A program made the position numbers and the translations under genes. Under the pieces are notes generated by a model. That model saw only the letters and a list, made by a program, of their open reading frames with translations. It was not told where the DNA came from and did not search any database. Below, one piece after another: positions 1 to 11,814 of a stretch of 64,000 bases of DNA. Within the stretch, counting starts at the first letter, position 1; each line of letters opens with the position of its first letter. The stretch comes from Schistosoma haematobium (Eukaryota > Platyhelminthes > Trematoda > Strigeidida > Schistosomatidae): NCBI RefSeq assembly GCF_000699445.3, contig NC_067199.1:33898902-33962901 (forward strand), in the 5' to 3' direction.

Positions 1-1154
1 TGATGTCAACGCTACATATTTCAGGATTATCAATAAGTGAAGTATGTCGGATTTATTAAATTTTAGTGAATCAGTTGCCATGATAATATTTAAATAAAGT
101 TTCTGCATACAAAAAGATTCAGTTATCAATCTTCTCTTTATGTGACAACCTTAATTACAAGTACTTGTTGCGTAACTTTTTTCTACATAATATCATCTTC
201 ATTTCTTACTTTCTACGTCTTATGTTCCACCACGAGGGGGTAACGGGCATAAGTAAGTAAGTACGTAAATAGAACTAACGATCACTTTTATCCCGTCATT
301 TACTCTACTGTACTAATTTATACCAAGAATAGATTTATGAAGTCAGCTGCAAGTCTCGTTGTTTTATGTAAGTGATAATGGCATTATTATTATCTGGCTG
401 CTTAAATTGACTTGACGTGAGGTTTGTACCTTAAATTTAATGGTTAAAAAACCAACCTCCTAACCATCAGATGCATACAAACATCTTAGTTTAACCGTTT
501 CAAATTAAAACCTTTTTTCCGTTTATCTAACAAAAACATGAATTAATAGTCTGAATAAGTATAAATGCATTTATTATACAATTTATATTGACTGTGTGCA
601 TTCTAAAAGAATCACTTTATAAAAAGAACCAACTTATATGAATATATATAGTAGACATCATGAACTGACCTTATTAAGTTTGGAAGGGATGAAAAGCTCT
701 TTTGTCTTAGTAGTATGCACCTCCTCATGAGTGTGTACTAATGATCTAACCAATGACAGAACCTAGGGTCTTCACTTTCACATACAAGCGCTTAATCTCA
801 AAACTAATGAAATTCAACAATCTCCACAGACCAATCTCAGTTATGTGAATATTTTGAAAAGTCTTTCACTTCTCTGATTTGAATTTGATTCGATAAAATA
901 GTATCATTTCTTCGTTTAAAAACCTTATCAAGTATCGATGAAGCAAATTCATTGTAGTTAAGTTTATCTACAAATTACTATAAGTATGTTACTTTAGTCA
1001 TGAATATCTTTGGCTTAAATAGTGATTTTCATGTTTGACGAAAATATGTTTTCACTGTATTGTAAATGACTATAATGCATTCATTAACCAATTTATATTT
1101 ATATATCCTTCTATTAATATAATAAAGAAAAAACAAATTCTATATGACTATAAT
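1..1154. other. Unique A+T-rich DNA, with a LINE 3' end near 215-272
   Basis: No coding frame of note. At about 215-272 a short segment ends in GTAACGGGCATAAGTAAGTAAG, matching the 3' ends seen at 36700-36725 and 61095-61135: a severely 5'-truncated RTE-like LINE with a TAAG-type tail. The rest shows nothing recognisable. Confidence 0.4.
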
Positions 1155-1460
1155 CAGAGAGGGGTTTTGTGAATATTATAGTAATTTAATAGTTGAATTC
1201 ATGAGTCAATTGAAGATAGACCATTATTCAGAACCTAGAAGGACTCCACTGCCATTTCGTCCTAGTATGGAACTCCTCAGCAGTGCGCGTCCGCGGTTCC
1301 GTCTAGCAGTGTAGCGCGCGAACACTTAACCTGGCCGGCATACAACGGTGCTAATGTTAACTTCAACCACTGGTGAGAAGTCCAATACTAGGACGAAACG
1401 ACCACTCAGTACTTTCAGGTTTTCCATGGTGGTCTAGCTTCATTTGACTGATGAATCCAA
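1155..1460. repeat. Family A hammerhead SINE, inverted pair, degenerate
   Basis: The left part (to about 1340) is antisense and the right part (about 1365-1450) is sense. The family is recognised by its 3' end (GGTGGTCTAGCTT, TGACTCATGA) and by TTTCGTCCTAGTATGG with CTCCTCAGCAGTGCGCG. The antisense core keeps CUGAGGA and GAAA but its cleavage triplet is changed. The sense arm has CUGGUGA in place of CUGANGA, so it should not cleave. Confidence 0.75.
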
Positions 1461-1871
1461 CTAATAAATTGCATATAGATTTTTCATGTTCAATTTGAGC
1501 ACGCTGTAAAACTACTGCCGACCTTGGGCAAATTACTGGCCACTCAGAAAATACTACCTAATTATATAACATTTTAGAATAGTAAACAATAAACTTGAAT
1601 GGATGATCAATTGTGAGTAAATTACTTATTATAGTAACCAAAAATGTTAGCTATCCGGATTCAGGCTGGAGTTATGAGTTAGATCAAGAACGTCAGCATT
1701 ATTAGTTATAGTTAGATGAGGAGAATGTATTTTATCCACACGAACACTATTGACTATTATATGAATCAAGTCAACCATTCTCAAACATAATCTTGATTAG
1801 GAGCAGATAATTTTTGTAATCTAACTTACACATCATATTGGTATATCCCAGCTAGAGTAAGGAATGGTAAC

Positions 1872-2356
1872 TGTTGGGATCTATTTATGCGCTAATACTA
1901 TACAATATTTTTATTGCATAATTGTTAAATAAATAAACTATTCATATTCGTGTTCCCCTTGTTATAAGCTTTATTTTGACTTATAGACTATTATTATACG
2001 ATTTACCATTCTTAAGTTATGCCTAGTCTATCAATTACAGCCTCCCATATTCACAGTCACATTTGGCTAGATCTTGTACAAATGTTGTTTTCTATTTTAT
2101 TGTGTGATGTCCCTTTTTTGTTTTTGTATATAAGCCCAGTATGTTTGAAATACATGATTCATATCGTGGAGGTTGAAACTGATGTTCTGGACTCAACAGG
2201 CAGGGCTAGTCAGGAAGAAGGATCGATAAAGACTCTAGGCTGCTCGTACGGGTTTTGTGTGTTATCGGTTCGGTCGATAAATCACTGTTCTCTAATTGGC
2301 GATATCATTGCGTCATATATTGATAGAGCACAAGATTACAACTTACAACACATATC
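1872..2356 (+). repeat. Possible solo LTR (unassigned)
   Basis: Starts TGTTGGGATC, has a TATATAAGCCC promoter-like element near 2130, and ends near TTACAACA. No clear target duplication was found at the edges. The 114-codon open frame at 2019-2363 inside it looks like nothing known to me and is treated as chance. Weak call. Confidence 0.25.
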
Positions 2357-2399
2357 ACATTGACTATATGTTTAGAGAAACGTTTTGTTTTTAAGCAGT

Positions 2400-3238
2400 T
2401 TAGAGACAAAATGCAATTAGTTTTTTTTCTTGGTTTTTAATGTTGAATAAGTAATCCCCTTTTGAGATTTGAATTTTTCTCATTCAAAAAGCGTTGTCTA
2501 ATGGGGTTCGTTGACACACAATGTATAAATGTAAAAACACCATAACGACTAGGTTGGCCTAAACAGTTGTTGAAATGTGTATTATAAACAATGTTATTGT
2601 AAGTATGTTAATCCAACAGTTGCTAACTTTTTCATCAGAAATATTTTTATATTTTCAAAACTTATCACTGATTATAATCATTAAGCCGTTGTTTGTTTTC
2701 ATGTCCAAATAATATATATATCGGTCAATGTGTGAACGTTTACACTTACATGGAACTTATGTCAGAATCACTAGGTAATAATAATAAATATAGAATGTAG
2801 CTAAAATCATCATTACACCTTATCATTATGTATCCAAATATGATAGTGAATATGTAGATACTAAATGATAGTAACACTAATCTAATAATGTGATGATGAT
2901 TTGTAATCCTAATTAGATATATAAGTGTAGATATCTATCTATCTATAATCTTATTATTTTTCATTTTTACACACTTTATAAGATCTATTTTTGACATTTT
3001 CAAAGTTTCTTTTTCACTTCTCTTACATAAACATTATGTAATTTAATTATTATTATGATATGTTCGTTCCTTCATCAGCATTATACTACTAATAATACTA
3101 CTAATGTTATCAATACTTCTCTGAAATTCCTATTTCACAATTTCAACTCGGTATCTTTTGTTGCTGTGCTTATTCTTTCAACCTCTAGGGTTAGTGAATA
3201 AATATCATGTGTAGTAGAACATGGAATCAAAATAATCC

Positions 3239-3280
<42 letters not shown>

Positions 3281-4160
3281 TAAGGATATTATCTAGTTTT
3301 CTGTTGATTTGATTTTCTGAATGATTGACTGGTTGATTGATTGATTGATTGATAAGTTTCCCTGATGTTTTTTTGTTTTTTTTTTGTAATTTTCAGTCAA
3401 GGGAAAAATAGTATTGATAAAATTTTCATATTTTTTTTTGTTATACATCAACTTAACTCTTTTCATCATTTTATTAGGTAATCAGATGAAATAAGATTGT
3501 AAAAAGATGAACTAAGCATGTCCATTCTGTTATAGTGGTTTACATGGTATAGAAAGAAAACCCATTCGACATATCTACAATTAGATAGTTTGTTTTTTCG
3601 AAACCAGTATGTTTACCCATAGTGCTCAATAAACATAGTAACTATTTAGTATGAATGATTAGTTCAGTGATAATGGATTAGTAGTTTAAATACTACAGTT
3701 ACAGATCACTTCATATGAAATTGAAAATATGTATGATGATGAATATTATCAAAACACACAGTCAATATACAGGAACAATAGGTTTTGTAATGTCATGCCA
3801 CCTAGTGTATAGATTGTATGGCAACATGATCTATAGAATTCGACTTATGCCACATTCTAGACAACATGATGTTGTTTTCTAATCAATGATCGATTATTAT
3901 CAATATTTACGTCATGATATGACAAAGTATCTGACTATGACACCGTATGAAGTATGTCTGAATACTATGAAGTGTATCATTGTTCTTCAATATTAATAAT
4001 TGTAGAAGAAAGCGTAGAGTTTGTTTAAAATCGTCCTCAACAACTTTATATCAGAGGAAGCTGTCCATAATTGTTTTGATGTAATTTACTACTTATTTAA
4101 TAGTTTGTACAAGTTCGAAAGTCAACGACAATGGACAGTATTAATTATTTTAAAGGTTAT
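2400..4160. other. A+T-rich DNA with simple repeats, no gene seen
   Basis: Contains (ATT)n at about 3237-3277 and GATT repeats near 3325-3355. No supported coding frame; the small open frame at 4021-4203 has no recognisable features. Confidence 0.5.
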
Positions 4161-4164
4161 TGAT

Positions 4165-4505
4165 AAATATGTAATGTCAGATGGGTTTTTGTGGAGATTG
4201 TAGTAATTTCAATGGCTAAGATCATGAGTCAGTTGAAGCTAGATCACCATGGAAAATCTGGAAGCACTGGACGGCCGTTTCGTCCTATTGTGGGACTCCT
4301 CAGCAGTGCGCATCCAAGACCTCGCCATCTGCAAGGTTCGAACCCAGGACCTACTAACCACTAGACCACTGAGCCGGCATCCAACGGTGTTAATGTATAA
4401 CTTCAACTAACCCAGGAAATTGAGTGACACAGTAGGACGAAACGGCCGTCCAGTGCTTCCAGGTTTCCCATGGTGATCTAGCTTCAACTGGCTCATGATC
4501 TTAAC
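4165..4505. repeat. Family A hammerhead SINE, head-to-head pair
   Basis: The left unit (to about 4420) is antisense and nearly complete: 3' end, ribozyme, tRNA-like head with B box (GGTTCGAACCC on +) and A box region (AACCACTAGACCACTGAG on +), then CCGGCATCCAACGGTGTTAA. From about 4430 a sense fragment resumes at AGGACGAAACGGCCGTCCAG and runs to the 3' end, giving long complementary arms. The right fragment lacks the CUGANGA half of the ribozyme. Confidence 0.85.
4264..4309 (-). ncRNA. Hammerhead ribozyme (family A), intact core
   Basis: Read on the minus strand: stem I strand GCACUG, then CUGAGGA, stem II GUCC-CACAAUA-GGAC, GAAAC, the self-complementary stem III ACGGCCGU, cleavage triplet GUC, then CAGUGC. 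GCACUG and CAGUGC pair perfectly as stem I. All invariant hammerhead positions are present. It is a type-I hammerhead with a minimal stem III, which in such motifs favours action as dimers. Confidence 0.8.
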
Positions 4506-4663
4506 TATTGAAATATGTAATGACTTATTTATATAAATTATTTTCATGATTATGATTTACATGGTAACAACTTATACGATTGTGTAAACTTGATTAAATA
4601 CTTTATTTTTCTGAACAAATGTACCATAACATAGCTCAAAATGACATAGACTTTCACAATTTC

Positions 4664-5565
4664 GGCGAAACTAATTTATGGACGAACCTTGAACGAATCC
4701 TAAATGGCCTTGACAATTATTAGCCAATCAGAAGACAGTTAGTATAAAGTAAAAATACATTATAAGAAACTAATGAATTACAGTGAATATTCTTCTTTTA
4801 CGTGATTTAAAAACTTGTTAAGGTTTGATAAAGGTTCAGATGTTCTGAAATCATAATGCATACGATATAAGAACTCGTCCATATAGTCGTCCTCTAGACT
4901 CGTAGTACGGTCTTAAATATTCCTTCAATCTCGACCACATGGCTTCAGTGTTGTTAGTATGATCGATCATAAATTCCAAGTAGCTGTCAAGTATATTTAC
5001 GGAAGTGCTACTTACCCAATCTTCCTTAATACTACGTCCCCTGTTGTATTTTTGCTTTCGTACTACTGTTTCATCTATTTCTACAATACTTCCGACTCCT
5101 CCGAATGATACGTGTAGACGTGGCATTTTAAGTGCACATATATCACGAATTTACTGATACCACTGGACGGCTGAAATTTCAGTAACATCTGTAAACGCCG
5201 CAGCCAGTGTTACTGGTGCCTTTATTATCCAATTTGCAACTATTATCATGCTTTGCCTCAGTCTCAGTCGCGATCGAGCGAAGAAAGTCCCCGTTCGAGC
5301 AGACGTTTTTCTCCAACATAATGAACAACGAAATACAATCTCATCACGATAGTCTGCACAATTTACTGCAGTCATTTGATAACCGCAGTCACAGGTACAG
5401 GAACTTCTAAGTAGTCTCATCTCTTGTAGCCGCTCAATAATCACCTGTACTCTAAAATCCGCTGTAAACCGATCGTATATGAGCATCAGGTGTTGAACTT
5501 GGCTCTTTGACCTTGAAATTCCTCAAACGCTTCTGATTGACTCGTCCATAAAATAGAGTTTCGCC
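4664..5565 (-). mobile_element. Merlin-superfamily (IS1016-like) DNA transposon, 902 bp
   Basis: Terminal inverted repeats of about 24 bp (GGCGAAACTaatttatggac at the left; the right end reads GGCGAAACTctattttatg on the minus strand) enclose a transposase remnant. An 8-bp target duplication ACAATTTC flanks it at 4656-4663 and 5566-5573, the duplication size expected of Merlin. Merlin elements are known from schistosomes. Confidence 0.85.
4851..5486 (-). pseudogene. Merlin transposase (ISXO2/IS1016-like DDE), inactivated
   Basis: One continuous frame is broken by an in-frame TAA at 5148-5150. The N-terminal part (5486-5151) has a zinc-ribbon-like CxCxCGYQM...FRCSLCWRKTSAR and GTFFARSRL. After the stop, IRDICALKMPRL continues into GGVGSIVEIDETVVRKQKYN, the first catalytic Asp block, and RGRSIKEDWV. 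The sequence then jumps to IDHTNNTEAMWSRLKEYLR, the conserved hTNxIE.W.LK block carrying the last acidic residue. Roughly 80 residues with the second catalytic Asp are missing. A stop at 4848-4850 (apparent frameshift) cuts the C-terminus. It cannot be active; a full-length copy would be needed elsewhere. Confidence 0.85.
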
Positions 5566-5929
5566 ACAATTTCTCCACAAGTCATTAATGATTTCCAATG
5601 TCAACCATAGATTTGATTAGTTAATAACAATAATTATGCAATCCCCGTCATATTAAAAGACTAATATTTGAACGAAGAATAATCTTTTCGATAAATTCTC
5701 TTCAGGTTCTACAATTATATATCCAAATTATTAATCCGAAAATTAGATTGATTTGCTCATTATGATTTTTTGTTCAAGATTACTTCTGTTTTAATGCGAT
5801 ATGATGATTATTCAGTGTAGTATTCGGTTTTGTTTTTCCCGTATGACTTATTCTGTATAATATACGATATACTTGCATTAGGTTGACCTATACTATACTC
5901 AGCATATGATTTGTTATAACTAAGTATTC

Positions 5930-6170
5930 TAATTATTAATTAAAATCAGTTAACGAATCAATATATAAATGGATGTATTTTCACTTAGGGTCGTTGTTGA
6001 CTGCGTGTTTTGGGGTTAATAAATCTTCGCTTATACAAGTCTTTGTGTTCTTACTTTCTCGTCGTGAGAATTGTGATGGTTCCTCGCTTTACAAGTATAA
6101 GTGATAAGCGATTCTGACCTGACAATCAGCGACGACCAGATATAACAAAGTATCGTTCAATTGAGAAGAC
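5930..6170 (+). repeat. Possible LTR or 3' retroelement fragment
   Basis: G+C-richer than its surroundings, with GGGTTAATAAATCTTCGC resembling a polyadenylation region. No ends or duplications could be fixed. Tentative. Confidence 0.2.
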
Positions 6171-6415
6171 ATATCACACACTAATGGATGTATCATCTTC
6201 AGAATATCTTTATCAAGCGATTTCATTTCGAAATATAATCTAAGAATGATTTGATTTGGAAAAAAAACATTTCGTATGTTACATAATGAAGTGTTACAAA
6301 ATGATTAGTCAACTGGTCAACAATTTATTTATTCATATCTTCAATAGTTCTGTTTCAAAGTTAACACTAATTATCTATACATGAGTCTTTTGTGGCCTGG
6401 GATTCGACTCCAGTT

Positions 6416-6676
6416 ATATCATATGAATGATTGTTGTTGATAATATACATACCGCCAATTCTCGTATGTAATCATTGACCTAAGTTGCGTTAGTGTGTAA
6501 CGGAATTAAATAAGTCAGTAACCAAAATGAAATTCTAATACGTCTATTTCCTATGTTTTATGAATGATTGTTATTGACGTATTTAATTCCGTTGTACACT
6601 AACGTAAGTTAAGTCGATGATTACATAGGAGGATCGGCGATATGTACATTATCAACAACAGTCATTCATATGATAT
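6416..6676. repeat. Foldback element with 97-bp imperfect inverted arms
   Basis: Left arm 6416-6512 and right arm 6580-6676 are inverted copies (outer ends ATATCATATGAATG and CATTCATATGATAT), separated by 67 bp. No coding frame. Could be a MITE-like or Penelope-derived foldback; no clear target duplication seen. Confidence 0.7.
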
Positions 6677-7059
6677 AAATGTATTCAGATACCGGGTTAC
6701 AAACGTAATGAGTCAGACATGTAATAAAAGGGAACCACTAAAATGGTAAGCCCGACTTGATAACATCGTCCGATCTAATTGACGTCAAAGTGAAAAGCCC
6801 CAGTAGATTAGTGAGTTCGCCGACGACGAACCTAACGAAGTCATCTCCGTTGATGAAAAAACGATCCATTTAGAGTCAGATTTAAGATCACTTAAAGTCT
6901 AGTTAAAATTTTATTTGTTTGAATATTTAATATGTTTAATTTTGAATGATGGTTAACTTTTAAATTTATCTAAATCTCTAAAGTTTAAATGATTTCGTCT
7001 TTTCATTATTAGTTTTCAAGTCAAACAATTTGTCATATGAATAATTTAATGTCTTAATT

Positions 7060-7195
7060 TTTTTCTGGTTAGCGTTTTTTTAACGAGTTATTTTTCTACG
7101 GGATGGGATCGCTAACACCATGCCCAACCCTCCTTCCTTGTCCGGGCTTGGGACCGGCAGTAACTCAGGCGGAGTTAGTTTACTGTCTTGGAGAA
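7060..7195 (+). repeat. Family E repeat (RTE-like LINE 3' region)
   Basis: Recognised by GGGATGGGATCGCTAACACC followed by GCCCAACCCTCCT and GGGCTTGGGACCGGCAGTA. Related copies: 8150-8255 (-), 51768-51860 (-) and 60955-61137 (+). The last continues into a GTAACAGGCTTAAGTAAG tail, tying the family to the LINE 3' end. Confidence 0.65.
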
Positions 7196-7257
7196 ATATT
7201 ATACAATCATAATTTTCTACATCATTTCGACTTTAAAGAAATTTTTATGCACATATA

Positions 7258-7530
7258 AAGAAATACTGTGATGTGTACTACTGATGTCATCAGACATGAG
7301 TAGTATGTATCATCAATCAAAAAAGAAATGTCTGGAGGTAGAAGGTTAAGAAGAACAAATAAAAGAGAACGAGAACAATCAATGATAGCTGTAAAAATGA
7401 AGGAATAGTAAAGTCTGAGAACATTGACTGATATTTTGCAAATGAAGTATTTACTGTATAGTTCTCAAATTTTACTAAAAAATATTCTATAATGTTTGAT
7501 TGTCTCCCATTTGTGTTCTCACTTACTAAA
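7258..7530 (+). repeat. Family D dispersed repeat
   Basis: Starts with a hairpin-prone ACTACTGATGTC-ATCA-GACATGAGTAGT, then runs through AAGAGAACGAGAACA and ATTTTACTAAAAAATATTC to TGTGTTCTCACTTAC. Copies also at 16770-17235, 37140-37255 (-), 39910-40215, 44750-44960, 49470-49755 (-), 54305-54625 and 62805-63080 (-). About 300 bp, no coding frame; a SINE- or MITE-like non-autonomous element of unknown origin. Confidence 0.7.
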
Positions 7531-8149
7531 ATACATCTTATGATCCTCTAATAGATTCTACATCTTATTACCGATGTCTTTTCAGTAGTGAATTACTTCT
7601 GGTTTATTGAATTATGTATATATTTCTACAGATGAAAATGATTTTGATTGATTGATTATTCCTACCACAAAGTCTAGCTATGTATAACTGAAAAAAACAT
7701 TAAGTAAATATTTGCATAAGCTATAGACATATACATCTATAATATTGACTTGTTATCAATGAAAACGCATTAAAAATCTCAGATATATGTCTATTTTAAG
7801 TTGAATAATGGAAACTAGATCAAAAGTAAACACACTTATATGTTGTTGTTTATTTATTGTTTTTTTTCTTTGTCATGAACGGAGATAAAATTTGATTATT
7901 AATACAAACCATAAAACATTGAATACATTGAATACCTTTCAATAGTAATTAATATAAAGTATTTAGAGTGATTGAAACCAAATGATATTACGTCACAGAA
8001 ACGCTAACAAATTGTATTAACATTAAAGTATTCAGATATGGATTTAGTAAGTATAGACGTAAAGATATTTCCATTATTCGCACTGAATGAATGAAGATAC
8101 CAAACAGCGCTAATTGGTATGAAGTGAAACAAGTCAAAGTATGGTATGG

Positions 8150-8255
8150 CTATTTCCGGTCCCAAGCCCGGATATAGGAGGAGGGTTGGTCAAGGGGTTA
8201 GCGACCCCATCCCGTATAAAATCAACTCGCTAAAAACACACTAACCAGAAAAAAT
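8150..8255 (-). repeat. Family E repeat, antisense copy
   Basis: Same family as 7060-7195 in the opposite orientation (GGTCCCAAGCCCGG, then GGTTAGCGACCCCATCCCG). The two copies lie about 1 kb apart in opposite orientation. Followed by (TA)n at about 8262-8300. Confidence 0.65.
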
Positions 8256-8262
8256 TCAATTA

Positions 8263-8303
<41 letters not shown>

Positions 8304-8646
8304 TTTGTTGTCAAAATAATTTTCTTGAAATCGATTAGATGGAAGCCTATGAAATGAAATGACTGTTTATTTATGGTAAGTAAAAGCCGAGGAACTGTTT
8401 CATCTGATTAAATGCTCACCAGAAATGCGTATTATTTATGACGAAACAAAAAGTTATATCGAAAGGCTTCAAGTTTTAGATTAATTGCCCTAATTCTAAA
8501 TAATAATAGCATAATGTTCCGAATAACATTGTCGGAGATAACAACTTCTTTGGATAGAACATACATAGTTTTGAAAAGTAGTATAATTAACACTAATAGT
8601 TTTAAATAATATCTAACTTCAACCAATCCACGTTAGACATTAGCAA

Positions 8647-8860
8647 TGTTGGATGCTGGCACGGTGATTTTGAGGTTAAGCATTCATGCGTCAGACCGAA
8701 GGTCCTGGGTCTGAGTCCCGCGTGCAGGATCGTGGTTGCGCACTGCTGGGCAGTCTCATACTAGAAAGAAATGGCCGTCCATTGCTTCCAGGTTTTCAAT
8801 GGTGGTCTAACATTCAGCGATTCATGATCTCAATCGAAAACTCAATAATCTCCACAACCT
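8647..8860 (+). repeat. Family A hammerhead SINE, sense, ribozyme core damaged
   Basis: tRNA-like head with B-box-like GGTCTGAGTCCC, then GCGCACTG, CTGGGCA in place of CUGANGA, and the 3' end GGTGGTCTAACATTC. The core changes should prevent cleavage. The open frame across it (8686-8868) is incidental. Confidence 0.75.
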
Positions 8861-9219
8861 CATACTGATGGTTTCAAATAACTTGAAAATGTAAACTGAT
8901 AACTCATTCGATAGACCACATTGTAAGTTGACTCTCATTCTCTATTCAGATGACTAAAAGAGTTAATAAATAGATTTCAATTAGTTAGTTTGATAAATCA
9001 TTTTAAGTAGAAGAACTTTCTCGATGGAATTGCTGAATTAATGTCATTGTAATAATATTATTGATAGTATTAGACCTCTTAATGTTGATTCCAATGGTTT
9101 CCAATTGTTTTAAGATTAAGTGTTGTTTTATTAAAAAATGAATATACAGAAAACAGATTTCAAAGTTTTCTCTAAGTTTAAACTTATTATATTATGATAG
9201 CACTGGAACAAAATATCTT

Positions 9220-9370
9220 GATGCTTTTTTGATTGAAATCACAAACCGAATAATGTTAGACCGCCATTTCATCCTATTATAGGATTCCACATCAGTGCTC
9301 ATCCACAATCTTGCTCGCGAAATTCAAACCCAGGATTTTCGGTCTCATGTGCTTGAATGCTTGAATATTA
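9220..9370 (-). repeat. Family A SINE fragment, antisense
   Basis: Carries TTTCATCCTATTATAGG, ATTCAAACCCAGG (B box, antisense) and the family order, heavily diverged. Confidence 0.55.
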
Positions 9371-9739
9371 CTAGGAGATCGTTTGCACCATAATCTTTAT
9401 ATTTTTATAAAGAACCAGAGTAATTGTTATAGAAGTTATTACGTCATATGTATATTGTACAACAGAATAGAATTTTCCTGGATTTATGATTTAAAAAGTG
9501 TTATTATGAAAATCAATCTGCAAGTCACTTTGTTCAGTGTGAAATGTAAACAACATAGATATTTCAATGTATCCTTTGTTTTTTATAATAGGTAAACTAT
9601 AAATATAAAAACAATATGAGTATCCGTCATACTTCATGAATAATTAGTTCGATATGTAAATGATGAAATGATGAGGAAAAAATACATTCAAACTAGGAAG
9701 TCAACATCTTCCATTCATAAAGATAATCTTTGTTTAAAG

Positions 9740-9965
9740 AAGAAGAATGTATTTGTAAAATCTCAGTGAATGAATTTGAAGTAAATCCAACGTTTCGACT
9801 GGCAATCTGGTCCAAGCTTTTTCAAGGAACATCAAAATTATCGAGGATAAATAGGTACATGGTTCTCCAGTTTACTGTCTACTGATTAAGTAATCCAATC
9901 AATGTAAGCAATGTTTAAATTAGGTATTTACATTAATGTGTAAGAGATATGTGGTGTGAAACGAA
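9740..9965 (-). mobile_element. Penelope-like terminal repeat, inverted copy
   Basis: Reverse complement of the sequence found at 10320-10620 and 10860-11165. Shared landmarks are CCAACGTTTCGACTGGCAAT, GGTCCAAGCTTTTTCAAGG and ACATTAATGTGTAAGAGATA. Schistosome Penelope-like elements have such pseudo-LTRs with a hammerhead motif (established for the class); assignment here is inferred from arrangement and motif. Confidence 0.5.
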
Positions 9966-10319
9966 AAGTGTTAAGATAACAGATTGTGTGTATACGTAAG
10001 TGAGAAGAAGAAATTTCGTTCATTATATATTGTCTTCGGTTGGTGAATATTAAGAAAGCATATGCATTTTATATATGATATGAATCACAAATGTCACAGC
10101 GTGCATTAAATGAAGATAAATAAACAAGATAAAAGAATTCAAAGAGTAAGAATGTATTTGTAATTGAAAGTTTGTTATTTCAATGTTTCAGTCAATTGTT
10201 CAACATATTCAGATAAGATAACTGATTTGAACCGTTGAGTGTAATATCTGTTAATCAGTTGATGCGATATAGATGGAATGGAATAAGGAGTTCAGGTTTA
10301 CTTATTATTATTTATTAGC

Positions 10320-10620
10320 TACCATTGGACAGCTAGTTGTATGTCTCTTACACACTAATGTAAATATCTACTTTAAACATTGGTAACATTGATTGGATGA
10401 CTTATTCAGGATAAGGTAAACCGGAGAACCATGTACCTATTTATATTCGACAATTTTGATGTTTGATTATATTTCCTTGAAAAAGCCTGGACCAGATTGC
10501 CAGTCGAAACGTTGGATTTACTTCAAATTCATTTACTGAGGTTTTACAAATACATTCTTCCTCTTTAATATCTCACATCAACACGGCGCCCAAATACTGG
10601 GAAACTGTTCGATTAAATTT
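10320..10620 (+). mobile_element. Penelope-like terminal repeat, first direct copy
   Basis: Contains CTTACACACTAATGTAAATA, then a degenerate hammerhead-like segment CCTTGAAAAAGCCTGG ... CCAGTCGAAACGTTGG, then ATTCTTCCTCTTTAAT and CGGCGCCCAAATACTGGG. The core reads UUGAAAA where CUGANGA is needed, so it is probably dead. Confidence 0.5.
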
Positions 10621-10859
10621 AGACGAAAGTTCTTGTTTATCACTCAGGATGACGTTCACTTATTCGTCTAGTAGTATATCTGATATAGCATCCGCCATGG
10701 GATCAGCTGGACCGATAGTTACCTATAAAAGAGGCAAAAGCAAGTAACCTGCACTTTGTCTGAGTAGACGCCACTAATTGATTATAAAATGGGAAACTAC
10801 GGTTAGCTAAGTAAGAAGTCGATCTAACTACTCTGACCAGACTGTTATTTAGGGAATTG

Positions 10860-11165
10860 CTTTTCGTCTCACACCACATATCTCTTACACATTAATGTAA
10901 ATACCTACTTTAAACATTGTTAACATTGATTGGATTACTTATTCAGTATACAGTAAACCGGAGAACGATGTACCTATTTATCTTCGATAATTTTGATGTT
11001 TCTTGAAAATGCTTGAACCAGATTGCCAACTGAAACGTTGACAAATTCTTTCGCTGATATTTTACAAATACATTCTTTCTCTTTAATGTCCCAAATTAAC
11101 TCGGCGCCCAAATACTGTGAAACTATTTGATCAAATTTAGACAAAAGTTCCTATTTAAATCTTTG
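10860..11165 (+). mobile_element. Penelope-like terminal repeat, second direct copy
   Basis: A diverged copy of 10320-10620 in the same orientation, with CTTGAAAATGCTTGAACC, CCAACTGAAACGTTG and CGGCGCCCAAATACTG. The 240 bp between the two copies (10621-10859) is G+C-richer and includes TATAAAAGAGGC near 10714, a possible promoter-like element. Confidence 0.5.
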
Positions 11166-11814
11166 TGAATTTTCTGTTTAACAGTCAATGATTTCTTAGT
11201 TGAAGATTTTTGGACTTTAACTAATGAAAAGAAATAAACCACATGGTTGAATAGTAAGTCAGTGGATGGATATATACATATACCTGATAAAAATAGATGT
11301 AGATGTATTAAAAAGCAACACAAGTCAGACTGATTTCAATGAATCCGACGTTAGTATTTATAAGGCATTATATTTATTCATACTATGAAGTAAACGTATT
11401 CTATATAGTTAAGTTTTGATCGAATACAAAACAACTAACGTATTCATATATATTGACCTTAAATTCTCCTTTAAGTTTAAGTTTAATATTTAGTCCTGTT
11501 AAATTTAGTTCATGTTGAACTGTTTTAACATTTGATTCCCAGCATCAATTTTATTTGGTCGGTAGAAAAAAAAAGAATGATTCTTTTGAAAATATATAAT
11601 TATGAAAGATAATCCGTCAACTCATGGAATTATATGTTCCATGATCTGTTTTATGATATATATATATATGATAAAATATAGTGTATCGATGAGCTTAAAA
11701 TAACCTTGATTGATTGCTATCTAGCTTTTAAGCCAAACAAAAAACATTATATTTGAATGGATAGCTTATGGAAAAACAAGCATTGATATGATAAAGTTCA
11801 GATAGATTTTAAAC

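Noticed and set aside
2019..2363. 114-codon open frame
   Set aside because: Lies in a possible LTR; no recognisable domains; its hydrophobic start comes from T-rich sequence.
3237..3360. CRISPR-like or satellite array
   Set aside because: Only ATT and GATT microsatellites; no spaced repeats.
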